The translations under genes were made by a program, and so were the position numbers. The notes beneath the pieces were generated by a model. That model was not told the DNA's origin. It made no database searches and was given only the letters and a program-made list of their open reading frames with translations. DNA of 64,000 nt from Otis tarda (taxonomy: Eukaryota > Chordata > Aves > Otidiformes > Otididae), in contig CM048557.1 in assembly GCA_026413225.1 (NCBI GenBank), positions 66,206,987 through 66,270,986 of the forward strand, read 5' to 3'. Shown piece by piece: positions 1 to 12,720 of this stretch (positions are counted from its first letter, which is position 1; every line of letters begins with the position of its first letter).

Positions 1-830
1 GCAGTCCCATGGACGTTGCGGCCTTGCGTTGTTTGATACCCTAACGCATTCCCAGGCGCAACATTGAGTGCTCCCTGGTGTCTTCCAAGCAGCTGCTCCC
101 TGCTGTTCATCTGCTGTGGCAGGTTTAAAAAAAGACTCAGTCTTTGTGGTTTCTTAGGAGCATTCAGCAAAGCAGTTTAGTAGCAGGCTGGTCTGTCTGC
201 TTGTCTGGGTTCTGAAAGACGTGACACCTACCAGAGGGATCGGTGGTGTTGTGGTGATCTACGTGGTTCGTGGCTGTTGTGAGCAGAACTGTCCCATGCT
301 CTGCTCTGCAGAAAGAGCATCGCATGTCAGCTGTGGGGTGTAATCCTTTTACTCTGGGGAGGGGGTGCTGCAAAGGTTTTGGGGAGCATCAGGCTCACTT
401 TTTGGTACCGCTGTCCAAAAGTCTTCAGGGGTTCACTGGTTCAGAGGGCTGGTGAACACAACCTACAAGTTTTTTGAGTCTGGGTGAGACAGCACTGAGG
501 AACACATGGGAGCTTTCAAACCTGTGAAAGAACAGACAGGAGCAAACCCTTCTCCAGGCCTATTGTGGATAGAGTGGGAAGTAATTTGATGTAAGATGAT
601 GCAAAGGAGTTCAGCTCTTTATCAGGAGAGACTTTCCCAAAATCTGGTAGGGAAAAATGTATGAAACAGTGGGACGGACTGAGGAGGAGACTGTGCAGTA
701 CCCACTGCTAGTGATTCATTATTTTTTGTGATCAGAGTGGATGGTGGTTTGTTAGCAGTGGGAAGTACAGCTGAGCCTGCCTTCAGGCTGAGCAAAGGAT
801 AAAGGTCCCTTCCAGCCCTGTCTTCAGTCA
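1..830. other. Non-coding background
   Basis: No exon with coherent splice signals or recognisable protein similarity is visible. Short open frames exist on both strands but look like chance. Around 798-820 there is a string resembling the CR1 tail (AAAGGTCCCTTCCAGCCC), possibly a tiny degraded CR1 remnant just before the clear copy that starts near 831; it is too short to call. Confidence 0.6.
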
Positions 831-1122
831 TTTCAGCAGCGCCTGGTGTGACAGGACTAGGGGTAATGGTCTCAAAATAGAAGGAGGTAGATTTAGATTA
901 GATATTAGGAAAAAATATTTTACACTGAGCATTGTGGAACACTGGCCCAGGTTGCCCAGAGAGGTGGTGGATGCCGCATCCCTGGAAACATTCAAGGCCA
1001 GGTTGGATGGGGCTCTGAGCAACCTGATCTGGTTGGAGATGTCCCTGCTCCTTGCAGGATTGTTGGACTGGATGGGCTTTGAAGGTCCCTTCCAACCCTA
1101 ACCATTCTGTGATTCTGTGATT
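831..1122 (+). mobile_element. CR1 LINE fragment, 3' end (5'-truncated)
   Basis: This copy aligns by eye to the last ~290 bases of the large CR1 at 47030-50417: the end of ORF2 from the region after the YLKGA-like motif, then the 3' untranslated tail. It ends in two octamers of the ATTCTGTG type at about 1105-1122, the normal CR1 3' terminus. The coding part is too short to do anything. Truncation at the 5' side is the usual outcome of target-primed reverse transcription. No target-site duplication is evident. Confidence 0.93.
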
Positions 1123-2893
1123 TCTGGCTTTGTTAGGCAGGTGGATTTTGGAGCAGAGGCTTGTGGAGAAGGATCGTTTCAGGTGACCCAGAAGATGCTG
1201 TTGATCTTCCCAGGGGGAAGAAGATGAAGGAGGAATTGTCACTGCAGAAAACACAGAGGTTTCTTCTATTTTCTGTGTGCAGGTTTGAACTCCTTCCTCC
1301 CCCTCTGCCCTTTCTCACTGCTGCTCCTGCTGTGGGATGCTGTGGCAGCAGAGCTGGACTCAGCAGAACCACTCGTGCACACTGAATATTCATTTCTAAT
1401 GCAAATTGCTGTTCCTGCTCTAGGGTCTCTGCTGCTCCTGTGGAAAGTAGGGAAGGATGGGGAATGTCATGCTGCATATGTTACCGGCCAGGATGGGCTT
1501 TGCAGTGCCTGTGTTTGATGGTGAGGGCCGAGGGGCTTTTGAATGACAGAGGATGGAACGGGCAGTGCGGTCTCCAGGCAAATTTGGAGAGGTCCACCTT
1601 GTGACCCTGCTTCTCCTTGTCCACATGGTGCTTGAAGAGTTCCTGAGGTACGGCATCTGGGCTTTAAGGGACTGTGCTGATTTAACTCACTAAAACAGCA
1701 GAAAGTAAACACAGAAGAGGAACGAAGCACCACAAATAGTCGTTTTATTTCTTTCATCTTTCCAGACTAGGAATTTTAAACACTGTGAGCTGTGCAGGGA
1801 AGAGCAGAGATCGAGTGGCTAGAGGCAAAACCAGGGTCACTATGGAAGGAACAGCAAGGACAGGTAGAGGGCATGGAGAAACCTTTCCTAATAGGAGTCA
1901 CGGTGCAAAATACACCTCTAACTGCACAAGTCAAGCAGGGAGTCTCACAAACACCTTGCAGCAGCATCTCAGGCTTCCAGAAAAAGGAATGAAGAGTGCT
2001 GGACACAATCTGAGGAGCAGGATTTGCCATCTTGCCCTTTGGAGGGCCATTAGGTGATGGTGGGAGGTGTGATTCGTCTTGGAGCTGGTCACACGCTGCC
2101 TTGCCGTAAATCCTTTGGAAACAGCGGAGCTGCCGGTTGGGCAGGAGGGAGGAACGCATCTCTTTGCTGTGCTCAGCTTGGGACAGTGCCATCGTCATCT
2201 TATCTTCTCTATGGCCGAAATTTTATGGCAAAAAAAAAAATCCTTGAATAAAAACCTTGAAGAAACCCCTTGAGTAGCTGGGGAATGGGGCTGGAGGTGG
2301 GTTGAGCATTTTGACTGTGGAAATGTGCAAGTAGCTATTCTGTGCTCCCTTTCCCCTTCGTCTTATTCAAATAAGATCACACTGTCCCATCTCAGCTGTG
2401 TATTTTTAGTACTGGCATGCTTGCACCCTGCCAGGCGAAGGACTTCCGTGGTTAACGAACGAGATAAAGCTGCCAGCCTCAGTGTTCAGCAAATGACCTC
2501 CCTTCTTAATCTTCTTCACTGAAAATAACAGGCTCCTGTATGAAATGTTGCAAAGAAAATGCATCTGAGAAACTGCACAACGTTTTCAATAAATCCCGGC
2601 TTCAGTTGGATGAAAAAAAAGTAAGAATTTATTTCCTTGCTGTATTTTAGCATGATTTCTTGGGAGGCAGTTGAATAGTTAGTGTTGGAAGTCAGAGAGC
2701 TGATGCAAGAGGCCAGTGTGGAATGGGGAATCCTGGAGAGCCAGGTTTATGCTGGCTCTGCTGTGCTGGATTTGCTTATTTCCATGCTGGACGGAGCCAA
2801 GGGGACTCGAGCATCTCCAGCAGTGACTGGAAGTCAAAAGAAAAAAAAAAAAAAATCAAGGGAGGTTTCAAACACATTATCATTTTGGGTTAC

Positions 2894-2912
2894 TTTTTTT
2901 TTTTTTTTTTTT
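2894..2912. repeat. Poly-T tract (19 T)
   Basis: An uninterrupted run of 19 T, about 40 bases after an A15 run at 2841-2855. The two complementary runs could form a hairpin in single-stranded DNA. Such runs are length-polymorphic and prone to sequencing error. Confidence 0.9.
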
Positions 2913-4489
2913 CCCCCAGATGCACCAGATTTTTTATTTCCCCTAACTCCAAATGAGGCTATATCCTCCTATTTCCTAGATTCTGTCAAAACTGAAAGAA
3001 AAGTCGTTTTTCACCTAATTCCACCTTCCATCTGTGACTAGGACATGCTGCATGTTAACTTTGCATGAGATTTCTGAGCAGTTGTTGATGATGAGGCTGA
3101 ACTAATTAAACTAAGTTCCCAGGTTGGTTGCCAATTAAACAACGAAGACTTGGCCAAACTTCTCAAACCTGGCTCAGCCAGCGGCTGTGTTAGCTTAATC
3201 CCTTTGATTTTTCTACTGATCTAAGCCACCTTTCCCTTGCAGTTGGCCAGCCTGGGACTACAGACACGCTGCAGACGTGGCTTTTTATCTCTGGTTTGCT
3301 CACATCCGTTGGGTGCTGGGGTGGAAGCATCTTTCAGGCACACGTGGGCAGATGCCTAAACGGCCAGGTGTAGCAAAATAGAGATTGAGGGGAAGAAACA
3401 GGGATTTGCAGGGGGACCTTCAAAAAGGCTGTGATGGAGCTGCTGACCAGCTTTGAGCCCTGTAGAGGAAGCAGACAGCTGTGGAGTGTTGTCCCGAGAG
3501 AAAGACTGAGTTTTTTGAACAGCTATAGCTCATCCTCAGGTCAAAAAAATCACGCAAAGTGAGTGCCACTGCAGTACCAGCCCAGCACCGTATCCAGGTA
3601 ATAAGAACTTCTGTTTTGCCGACTTACAGCCTCAGCTATACGTCCGCTGCGCTTCGCTCATCATCTTCTCCTTCCTATGATCCTTGCCTAAGAGGGACTG
3701 TGACCGTGGTGATAATTATATCTCTCTATATATGTCTTCATATTCTGCTCCTTGAAGTGTCTGAAAGCTTCTTCTTTGATGTGATTCTGCTCACCAGAAT
3801 ACATTATACTTTCCCAAAACAACTACTGTGCTTGTTATAATTACTGCAGAAGTGCTGAGTGTTTTCAAGTGCTTTTCATCATCCCCAAATGTGGAAATAG
3901 ATGACTTGGCACTTTCTTTTTACTGCCAGCTGCTAAGGAGGCCAGTTCTGGATTAGTAGAGCACAGGCGAAACCATTGCAAAGGAAAATGTCTGTGGTGG
4001 TTGTACAGCACTGCTGCTGTTTAAGGACCACGACTGTGTGATGCTGGACATTCTGGTTTCTCTCCTCTCTTGTATATAGACTGGTTTATTTCCTTCCTTT
4101 CACTTGCAATCTGTTCTCAAGAGCAGGTGCTGGCACTGGGCCCCAGTGTCTGGTTGAAGAAATGGTCCTTCATGCTGTCATCATCTCACTTGAGGCAGCT
4201 GTAAAGAAAGTTCAGGGCTTGTCGAGGGTCTTAATATCTCTTCCAGGGGGAAGCATCAATAAAAAAACCCCTGGGCTTCAGTTACCCTTTGGCAAAAGAG
4301 GCAGTATTCAGATTATTAATTGTTTGATGGACCAAGCTAACCTTCTGGTGGGGTGGGACCTGGGTGGTAGGTGCTGTACAAATAAAGGGCAGGCTGATGC
4401 TGTGTTAGTAATATTCTAAGTACTTGTTCCAGTACAACACTTGTCATCTTCATTGTGGAGGAATTCCCAGTCTTACAGCAGATATTTGC

Positions 4490-4513
4490 TTATTAATAAT
4501 TAATTAATCATTA
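4490..4513. promoter_or_regulatory. Cluster of TAAT/ATTA homeodomain-type cores
   Basis: Within about 24 bases there are several overlapping TAAT/ATTA cores (TTATTAATAATTAATTAATC), with another TAAT at 4520-4523. Homeodomain proteins bind TAAT cores. The clustering may simply reflect AT-rich composition, so this is only a candidate site. Confidence 0.2.
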
Positions 4514-5945
4514 CACTGCTAATGGTCTATCATGGAGATTTTAAACTGGGGTAGGTACTATCTAAGCTGACCAATGTCACCAAGACCAGGCAATTCTGCA
4601 TAACAGTGGTCCCCTACCAAATGTTTGAACCAGACTTTTTTTTTTTTTTCCTCCATTTTTGTACTCAAATTAGCCTGTGACTGTCTATGGATGAATTTCT
4701 GCCTCCACAATGTAGCTTTTCTCTTCAACTTCTAACAAAAGCACTGAGACCTACTTGCAAAAAAAAATCAGTATTTCAAATTAAATCCCCAATGAGAATT
4801 TTCGAGAGAATACGGCTCCCCAGACAGTTTAATTCAATTTGTTATCCTTAGAAAGAAAGCATGCAACCTATTAATTTAGGGAATGGGACATAGGCTTTGC
4901 TGAGCTACACAAACATATTATGAACACAATAAAGCCAGAAAATTCTTTGCATGCCATTTAAAAAATAAAATTTCACTAAGCCTTTAATAAACTAATTCAT
5001 TACTAAGGATGACTAATATGCTGAAACACAGATACTTCTCCAGCTGGAGTTGTTCCTTGCAGTGAGCCACTTCACCTGAAGACATTTGTGGCTTGCTGGA
5101 GAAACTTCTCTTTCTGATTGATGCTACTTTTTAAAAATAACCCTGGCCCTTAGTAGCTGGAAGTGCTGGAGTGTCAGATTTAATGACGATATCTCAATTT
5201 GGCTAATGAAAGACAGTGCCTCTCCCTAAAAGCAAGCTTTGCTTCGCAGAAGATTTGCAACTTATTCAAAAATGGATTTATCTCAAATGAGGAATGTTGC
5301 CGAATGAGTCTGATACTGCTCGCTGCTTTGTGATTCTCCAGGGGACAGGCAATCCTGTTTCACTTACCAGCTTCAACTTCTCTCCTGAGACAAATGAATA
5401 TTTTTGCTGCACGACCAGTAACGGTGCATCGGTAATGTTGGTCCCTTTCAGTCCCTTTCCCTCCCCTTGTTTCGCTGCTGCCAGATGATAAGAAGATGGA
5501 GGCCGATTCTGACACATGCCTCCGAGGACTATACGTGGTGGAAGCTACCTGGTGTTGGTTCACACAGGTTCATTTTGTTGTTAATAGATACCAGTTTGGC
5601 CTTTATTAACCCTTTCATGCTGAATTTCTTTGGAATCTTGTTCTATGCATTGCTGGCTGTTCGTTCACATATTTCAAACGCTAGTTGCGATAACTCTTCT
5701 TTCAACCTCATTTTCTCCGGACGTGAGGCAGTCATGTTGCTGTGAATGCACACGTGTGTATGTGGTGCTCATCTCATCCTCTCCAGGATTTTGAATCTCT
5801 TGGACCTTTGGATCTCTTGGAATCTCAGCTCAATTTGGATTCAAAAAGATTGTCTTTTTGCTAATGCTTTGCATACAGCAGGCAGGGTAAGGAGAGAATC
5901 CCTCAGCGCCTGGCTCTGGGAAAGTCTACAGCGTGAGCTCAGCCA

Positions 5946-6363
5946 GAGGGCTGGAGCACCTCTCCTGTGAGGACAGGCTGAGAGAGCTGGGGCTGTTCAG
6001 CCTGGAGAAGAGGAGGCTCCGGGGAGACCTTAGAGTGGCCTTCCAGTACCTCAAGGGGGCTACAGGAAAGATGGGGAGAAACTCTTCAGCAGGGCCTGTT
6101 GTGATAGGACAAGGGGTAATGGTTTTAAAATAGAGGGAGGCAGATTCAGACTGGATATAAGGAAAAAATTTTTTACCCTGAGGGTGTTGGAACACTGTCC
6201 CAGAGAGGTGGTGGATGCCCCATCCCTGGAAATGTTCAAGGCCAGGTTGGCCAGGGCTGTGAGCAACCTGATCTGGTTGGAGGTGTCCCTGCTCCTTGCA
6301 GGGGGTTGGATTGGATGGGCTTTAAAGGTCCCTTCCCACCCAAATCGTTCTGTGGATGTATGA
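5946..6363 (+). mobile_element. CR1 LINE fragment, 3' end (5'-truncated)
   Basis: It begins inside the ORF2 C-terminal region at the segment encoding [29 protein letters not shown] residues and runs to a degraded octamer tail near 6345-6363. Relative to the large copy it lacks one C in the GGGGGCCTACAGG segment (6056-6067 reads GGGGGCTACAGG), which shifts the ORF2 frame. It also lacks about 15 bases in the CACTGG...GTTGCCCAGAGAGG segment near 6195. Non-functional relic. Confidence 0.93.
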
Positions 6364-9300
6364 TTGTAATCCTTACTAGACATCAGAGGAAGAAGTAGCA
6401 GATTGTCCTTATCCACTTTGTGATGACAAGAATGCTTCAGTCTGAGTTTGCATCATCTTTGATATCAGTTAAGAAACTGCAGGAGACAAAACTGTGGGAA
6501 ACTAGGATTTCTACTGAAATTGCTTCTGGTTTTCCCAAATTGGTGGTTTTATTCTTTCATAGTTACTCCCCTTTTAGTTTTATGTGCCTGAGCTTTTTGT
6601 GGGTTGTATGCATGTGTAGTGAGGAAATAGTGATGTTATGGAAAAACAGATGGGTCATGTGTCTTTCCGGGAAGAAAAGCAAGGATCCTGATTTTCCTGA
6701 AGTATCTTGATTCTGAGTGATTATAGCAAAAAGATGAACACCATTCCTGTGGATGCAGTAACAGATCTTGTATGCAGGAGTGTCTGGGTAAGCCTGGGGA
6801 GAAGAGCTTGGTTTCCTGAGACTGGAGAGAGGAGCTGACTAGTGGGGCTGGTGTTCTCCTTGTCCGTATATCAGGGCTTTTTCTGACCCCCGCTGTGACA
6901 GTCCAGAGTGGTGCGAGTTGGTGCTTTAAAATCATTTTACAGATGAGCAGCTGCTCTTCACCACAGAGCTGACCTAGGTTTGATGAGGGACGTTGTTTCT
7001 GTCTTGAATCTTGCATGTATGTGCACACATCCATGTGTGTGGTCAGCAGAGTCATAACTTGAGGAGAGAGGTGCTTTCCTCGTCAGATGGTTGGGAGACA
7101 AGGGTGATGGCTGTGACATGACCCGTAATGGCAGTGACTCATCGGGTTGCCATGGACATCTCATTGCTTTGGCTCTGACCCTTCCTCTTAAGCAGAAGAG
7201 AAGGTGGGAGCAGATAATGGGTGATGTTGAGTGAAATTGCAGCTGGAGGAGGAATCTCTGGGTTTCTTCTGTACGGTCATTTGCTTTAATTCTTAGTTGT
7301 GATAACCTAACTTTGAGTATGGTGTCCCTCCTTCTGAACAATGGCATCTTCTTTTCAAGACTTTCTTGGGTATGAGACCCCTGAAAATGACCTGTTCTGA
7401 AGAAGGGACAGTTGCTGGCTTTTAGATTCACTGCCTGAGCTGAGATTTCACTGGTACGTGTGATTAATGGGGATGATGAGGCTGCTAAAAGTTCAGGAGG
7501 GCTTTAGGGCACAGTGGCACTCCTGGACCCAGAACGCAGGCCTGGAAGGGACCTGTTTGAAGCCAGCGCTGTAGCACGGCTCACACTGCTTTGTGTGGCG
7601 TTAGGTAAAACTGGAAGCTCGGTTTGTTTGCTCTCTGAGGAGCAAGTTGAACACTGTGTTGTGGGAAGCCGTCAGGGCTGTCTGTTTTGTGCCTTATATT
7701 TCCATTCTTGTCCGGGGTTCTGCTGAGGAATTAGATTTTTAGCAGAGCTTGTAAAAGACAGGGGAACAGTATCATGATGATGCTGTGCTGCTTTTGCATG
7801 GTTTAAGTGAAATGATACGTTAAATTCGGACTTGTGATACAGAGCTGCATTCCAAAGCTGTGCTCAGCACAAGGTAGGGAGGTGATGTATCCCGCATTCC
7901 CCCCACTCCATGCTGTACCTGGGATCTGCATTGCGTCCTGCAGATTTCGGAGAAGTCTTTAGGTGACTTTAAGTTATTCCCATACGTTGTGGTGCCTATA
8001 GGTTCCCCTCTCAGTCTTCTTCATTGGTGAGAAGGTGGCACAGTCCTCCCTGCATTCCTTGTGCAGGGGGTAACAACTCCAACTTTAGTTCTGTTTTACA
8101 TTTATGTTGTAGCAATAAGGAAGAACTGAATGTAGATTGGGATCTCATATTCAAAGCTGTTGCTGGAAGTCTACCAGAAACCCACTGAGCCACAGAACAA
8201 CAAAATTGGGAGAATATTCCACTGTGCTTACCTCTGGTCTTAGGCTTTCTGCTGGGCATCGCTGTTGGCCCTTGTTGGAGCTGGGTTTCCTGCCTAGATG
8301 GACCTTTCGTCTGACATGGCAGGGCTGGCCTTGTCTTAACATCGCGTTGGGAAAGTGAAAGTTAATCCCTGTTGTGAACAGGGCTTTAAATGTTTTGAAA
8401 TTTTAACTGCCACTCTGTTAGCGCATGTTATTTTTTTGCTAGGAGTGCGTAGTGATGCCATACAATGGGCTAAACAGAAGTGGTAATGGGTAGAAGTAGT
8501 TTTGTGCTGGGAGGGTAACTTTTACAGGCCATATGATCTTTTTCACCTTTTATTTGAGCTCTGAAGGTCTCTTAGATTCTGGAGATGATGCTTTGGACAC
8601 ATCTTTTTCTTTCTGGGAGAGTTTATCCCTAGAAATGGAAGCATTTTGTGTGAACAGATGTTTGACTTTCTGCTGGGTTGGTGCTTCTGGCAAATTCCTT
8701 ATACTTGGAGTTTGATGCTGGTCTTAGTAGAGACCCTGACCTCACGGTAACTGGCTGTTCCTTGCTTTTCTTTCCTTGTTTTATTTTTTCGTGTTGAGTG
8801 GTCTTCTGCTCATCTACCCTGGTGCAGACAGGGAAAACTTCCAACAGGCAGGGAAACCGTCCCACGCAGCCCATTTTGCAAGGCATTTTGTCATTCTGTC
8901 CATAGCATAGTTACGTTTTTCCCCATAAATCTGGCTTTACCAGGAATTACAGTAACGTCCCGTCACTGTCTGCAGTGTTTTATTCTTAAGGAGGCCCTGT
9001 GACTGCAGAGGAATCTTGTCTTATGAGGACTGTATGTCTTCAAGGTATTTTAATCCATTAGCAGCGATTTCCTCTCCTCCTTTGTAAGCAGATAAGATGC
9101 GTATGTGGATGAAGCAATTTTTTAATTTTTTTTTTTTTTCCCTCGTCAGCTATATTTTGCACTTTCAAGATTGCATGCGGCCAGTGGGATGCAAGTAGCT
9201 TTCAAAGACCCATTTGTGAACTGGAGAACTGTTCAGCCTTGGACTGCTGAGGGCTGGGCCTTGTGAACTTTGCGTTGCAGAACAGCTCAAACATGAGGGT

Positions 9301-11948
9301 CAGGTCGCTGGGCCAACGGAGGGTTCAGGCAGGAGATGCACTCAAAGTAGGTCTCCTCCCAGATGGGAAGCAAGGGGTGATACTTCTGCCTTGGCTGGGA
9401 GAGTACACAATGTCCACATCATGTGGTGTAAGCATCACTTGGTGCCTCAGAGATGGCTTTTTGGTGACCTGGGTAGCTCAAACAGAAGAAACGGCACTCT
9501 CAAACCTCCCTGGGCTGTTTTGTGGTGCTGCTGCTCCATCCCTTTGGAGAGGCAGTCTGAGCTTGTCTCTCAGCAACAGCTCTCTGCTTGGGCTTGGCAC
9601 TGGTTTGAACCTGGACAGTTCAGCGATCCGGTTACTGAAACAGGCCCACAAACGTGATGCAACTGAAGGGAGGAAGCAGTCAGAAGGGAGAGCACGGCGT
9701 GAATAAATGTACGGGAAGGGATGGGATGGAAACACTTGAAAATGGCTTTTTTGCCAAAACCAGCACCATGTCAAACTGTTCCCTACGGCGTGAGTCTCTG
9801 CAGCCTGGCTGGGCTGGAAGTGGAAAACGGATCCGCAAGCTGCCGCGGCTCGTGTTGACTGTGCCCCAGTGCGGTCACTGCTGCGGCAAGCCGAGCGCTC
9901 AGCTGAACCGAGCAACTCAGCGACGACTGTGGTAGCACCAGTCACAACAGCTCTCGGATGTTCCCAGCAGATAGTTTGGATTATATATAATTTATCTTGT
10001 TTGCAGGCAGGGAGCTTGCTGCCTTGTCAGCTGCAGCAGGGAACGGCTCCGTGCTGGGAGTTTCACTCTGAACTTCAAACACGGGTTCTGAGCGCTCCGA
10101 ATGCTCCTCTTCTGCCTTGAATCCAAACTAGTTTCTTGAGTCTTTGGGTCTGGCTGTTACCTGTGCTTTGCAAAACTTGTCACATCTAAACAAAGTAGGG
10201 TTAAAGTGCTCCGGAGAGTACTAACCTGAAGAAAAGTGCACACTGGTTTGCGTGACAATGCCGAATATAAAGCCCTGGAGAATCGAGCCTGCTGTCTTCC
10301 AGTGTTTCTCAGAAGATGCACATGCAGGTGTGATGCACAGGAGTGGGTTCAGTGCATGTGCTCAGATTTGTCTGCATTTAAACATGGAGTTCAGTGTTTG
10401 CTGTCCCGCTCTGCGCTGCCCTGGTGAGTCTGGGGCTCGTGGTCTGAAGTGCTTTGTCCGTCACGTCAGCAATGCAGGACCTGTTGCCTTTTGCTGTGGG
10501 AATGCGCACCAATTTCGTGCCCCATGTATGAGATGTGGCAGCTGTAAAAACAGTAACGCAGCTCCCCTGATGCTAAACACTTTGCAGTGTCTGTGGGTTG
10601 CACAGAGATATTGGGTAAGGTGAAAATAATGTGTATTGAGTAATGTGACCTTCTGTTGCTGCCTACCTTCTTTCTAGGAAGTCCAAATGCTGAAATAGTC
10701 CCTACTGGTGCTTGCCAGCCAAGTGTTTTTTTGAATGAAGCAGTGAGCATCTGCTTAATCCTGAATCCCCAGACAAAACCAGCAGGAACCAGTAAAATGC
10801 TGCTGAAAAGTCATATAAGTTTTACTGGACTTTCCGGTAGGCCCTACACTCTTCAGTTACTGCTTGCAGAAATTTTCTGCTTACCAAAACCACCTTGCTC
10901 CTGTGGGCTAAAGGAATGGAAGACAACAAGGGGACAGGGGTGTAACTACTGTCTTTCAGCATCTCTCTGCGCCCGGGAGGTGGTTGTGCTCATCATCTCC
11001 ACCGATCACAGGCTGGTCAGCAGGGCAGAGTCCCAGTTTAATTAAATAATCTTCAGTATATCTGGTATGATTGTCTATATCTGACTATTTATAGTCTGGT
11101 ACCGTGTGCCTCAGGCACGTGTCCCAGATTGTGTCTGGGAGCGTGTTTGATAATAGATTTACAACTGTGAGAAGGAAGTGTGGCGATGGGCAGAGAATTC
11201 AGATGGCTCTCTGCTGCTGCTGTGGTTCATACTGGTGTGCGTGAAGGATCTTGTAGACATGCAGGGGTGCTGCTGCGGCAGCAGCGATCACTGTCTCTGG
11301 GGGCTTAATGTATTATTTGCTTAGAGAATGACTCTGTCTGTGATTATACCCTCGACTGGAAGTGAGAAACACGCCAGCAGTCATTTCAAGAGATATGTGT
11401 ACTGCTGTACCTGATTTTGGGGAATATTTTTGTGGAGAGACAGTGAAAGCAGCTGGTACGTGAGCCTGTACAGGATGTGGAGGGTACCGTGTGGATGTGT
11501 GTATCACAGGCATCCAGACATACCTGCCCAGTTTGTAGTCCTCCATCATTTGCAATCTTGACATCAAGATTAGATATCCTCAATTTGGCAACACAAAAGT
11601 GAAGCTGAACTAAAGCAGAAAGCCCTGAACGAGGTTCTGCTTTTTATGAGCAGGTAAAGTGGATTTTTCCAATGGGATGGCTTTTAAAGGTTAAGAATTT
11701 TGGAGATTGTAAAAATCTCTAAAATTTATTCCTGCCTTGGAGGGATGCCTTGCAGCCTTGTCTGCAGGCTTTGGGACTTTTTGCTTAATGCAAACCTGGC
11801 AAAAATACTAGCAGTTGATAAATTACGATCTTTATTTGTCCTCTCAGTCAAGATGGCTGATCTTTGTAACAGATGTGAACAACTGGGGAGACTGCAGGCA
11901 AAGGCTTGAGTGCTCATTGCATCTGAACTAAGAGAGGGAATATCTACC
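6364..11948. other. Non-coding stretch
   Basis: No supported exon. Open frames of up to about 155 codons occur (for example 9263-9706 + and 9478-9945 -) but overlap each other on opposite strands and show no family motif or splice context. A T14 run lies at 9126-9139. A local CpG cluster lies at 9785-9945 (listed separately). Confidence 0.55.
9785..9945. promoter_or_regulatory. Short CpG-rich patch
   Basis: This 160-base patch carries around a dozen CpG dinucleotides in a window where CpG is otherwise scarce. CpG retention suggests either local hypomethylation, as at a small promoter or enhancer, or selective constraint. No TATA box, first exon or donor site could be tied to it. Confidence 0.2.
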
Positions 11949-12720
11949 TCCAAGTGCAAGGTCCTGCACATGGGTCGTGGCAATCCCAGGCACAAATGCA
12001 GGCTGGGCGGAGAATGGATTGAGTGCAGCCCTGAGGAGATGGACTTGGGAGTGCTGGTGGATGAGAAGCTCAGCATTAGCCGGCAACGTGCTCTTGCAGC
12101 CCAGAAGGCCAACTGCATCCTGGGCTGTATCAAGAGGAGTGTGGCCAGCAGGTCGAGGGAGGGGATTCTGCCCCTCTGCTCCACTCTGGTGAGATCCCAC
12201 CTGGAGTACTGTGTCCAGTTCTGGAGCCCCCAGCATAAGAAAGACATGGACCAGTTGGAGAAGGTCCAGAGGAGGGCCACGAAGATGATCAGAGGGCTGG
12301 AGCAGCGCTGCTGTGAGGCCAGGCTGAGAGAGCTGGGGCTGCTCAGCCTGGAGAAGAGAAGGCTCCGGGGAGACCTGATAGCGGCCTTCCAGTGCCTAAA
12401 GGGGGCTGCAGGAAAGATGGGGAGAAACTCTTCAGCAGGACCTGTAGTGACAGGGCAAGGGGTAATGGTTTCAAAATAGAGGGAGGTAGATTTAGATTAG
12501 ATATTAGGAAGACATTTTTTACACTGAGGATGGTGGAACACTGTCCCAGGTTGCCCAGAGAGGTGGTGGATGCCCTATCCCTGGAAACATCCAAGCCCAG
12601 GTTGGCCAGGGCTGTGAGCAACCTGCTCTGGTTGGAAATGTCCCTGCTCCTTGCAGGGGGGTTGGACTGGATGACCCTTGAAGGTCCCTTCCAACCCAAA
12701 CCATTCTATGATTCTATGAT
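11949..12720 (+). mobile_element. CR1 LINE fragment, ORF2 C-terminus plus 3' tail
   Basis: Second-longest + strand CR1 copy here. It starts in the ORF2 segment encoding CKVLH-G-GNPRHK and stays open in one frame to 12479 (about 175 CR1-derived residues, including [20 protein letters not shown] and [18 protein letters not shown]). The CR1 frame is then lost because one C is missing in the GGGGGCCTACAGG segment (here GGGGGCTGCAGG, about 12400). The rest continues in another frame to two perfect ATTCTATG octamers ending at 12720. The reverse transcriptase and endonuclease parts are absent, so it is dead. Confidence 0.95.

Larger units (their letters stand above)
1123..5945. other. Non-coding stretch with homopolymer tracts
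   Basis: No exon can be supported. It holds an A15 run (2841-2855), a T19 run (2894-2912, followed by CCCCCAG, which resembles a splice acceptor but leads to no convincing exon) and a T14 run (4636-4649). It also holds an AT-rich homeodomain-site-like cluster at 4490-4513 and a small hairpin at 5842-5860 (CAAAAAGA/TCTTTTTG with a 3-base loop). The AT-rich part 4,440-5,280 has the look of conserved non-coding DNA, but that cannot be judged without an alignment. Confidence 0.5.

Noticed and set aside
798..820. Possible extra CR1 tail remnant (AAAGGTCCCTTCCAGCCC)
   Set aside because: Only about 18 bases match and no octamer follows, so chance cannot be excluded.
2906..2935. Splice acceptor after the T19 run (CCCCCAG)
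   Set aside because: The frame that follows has no donor or protein-like content; the tract is better explained as a homopolymer.
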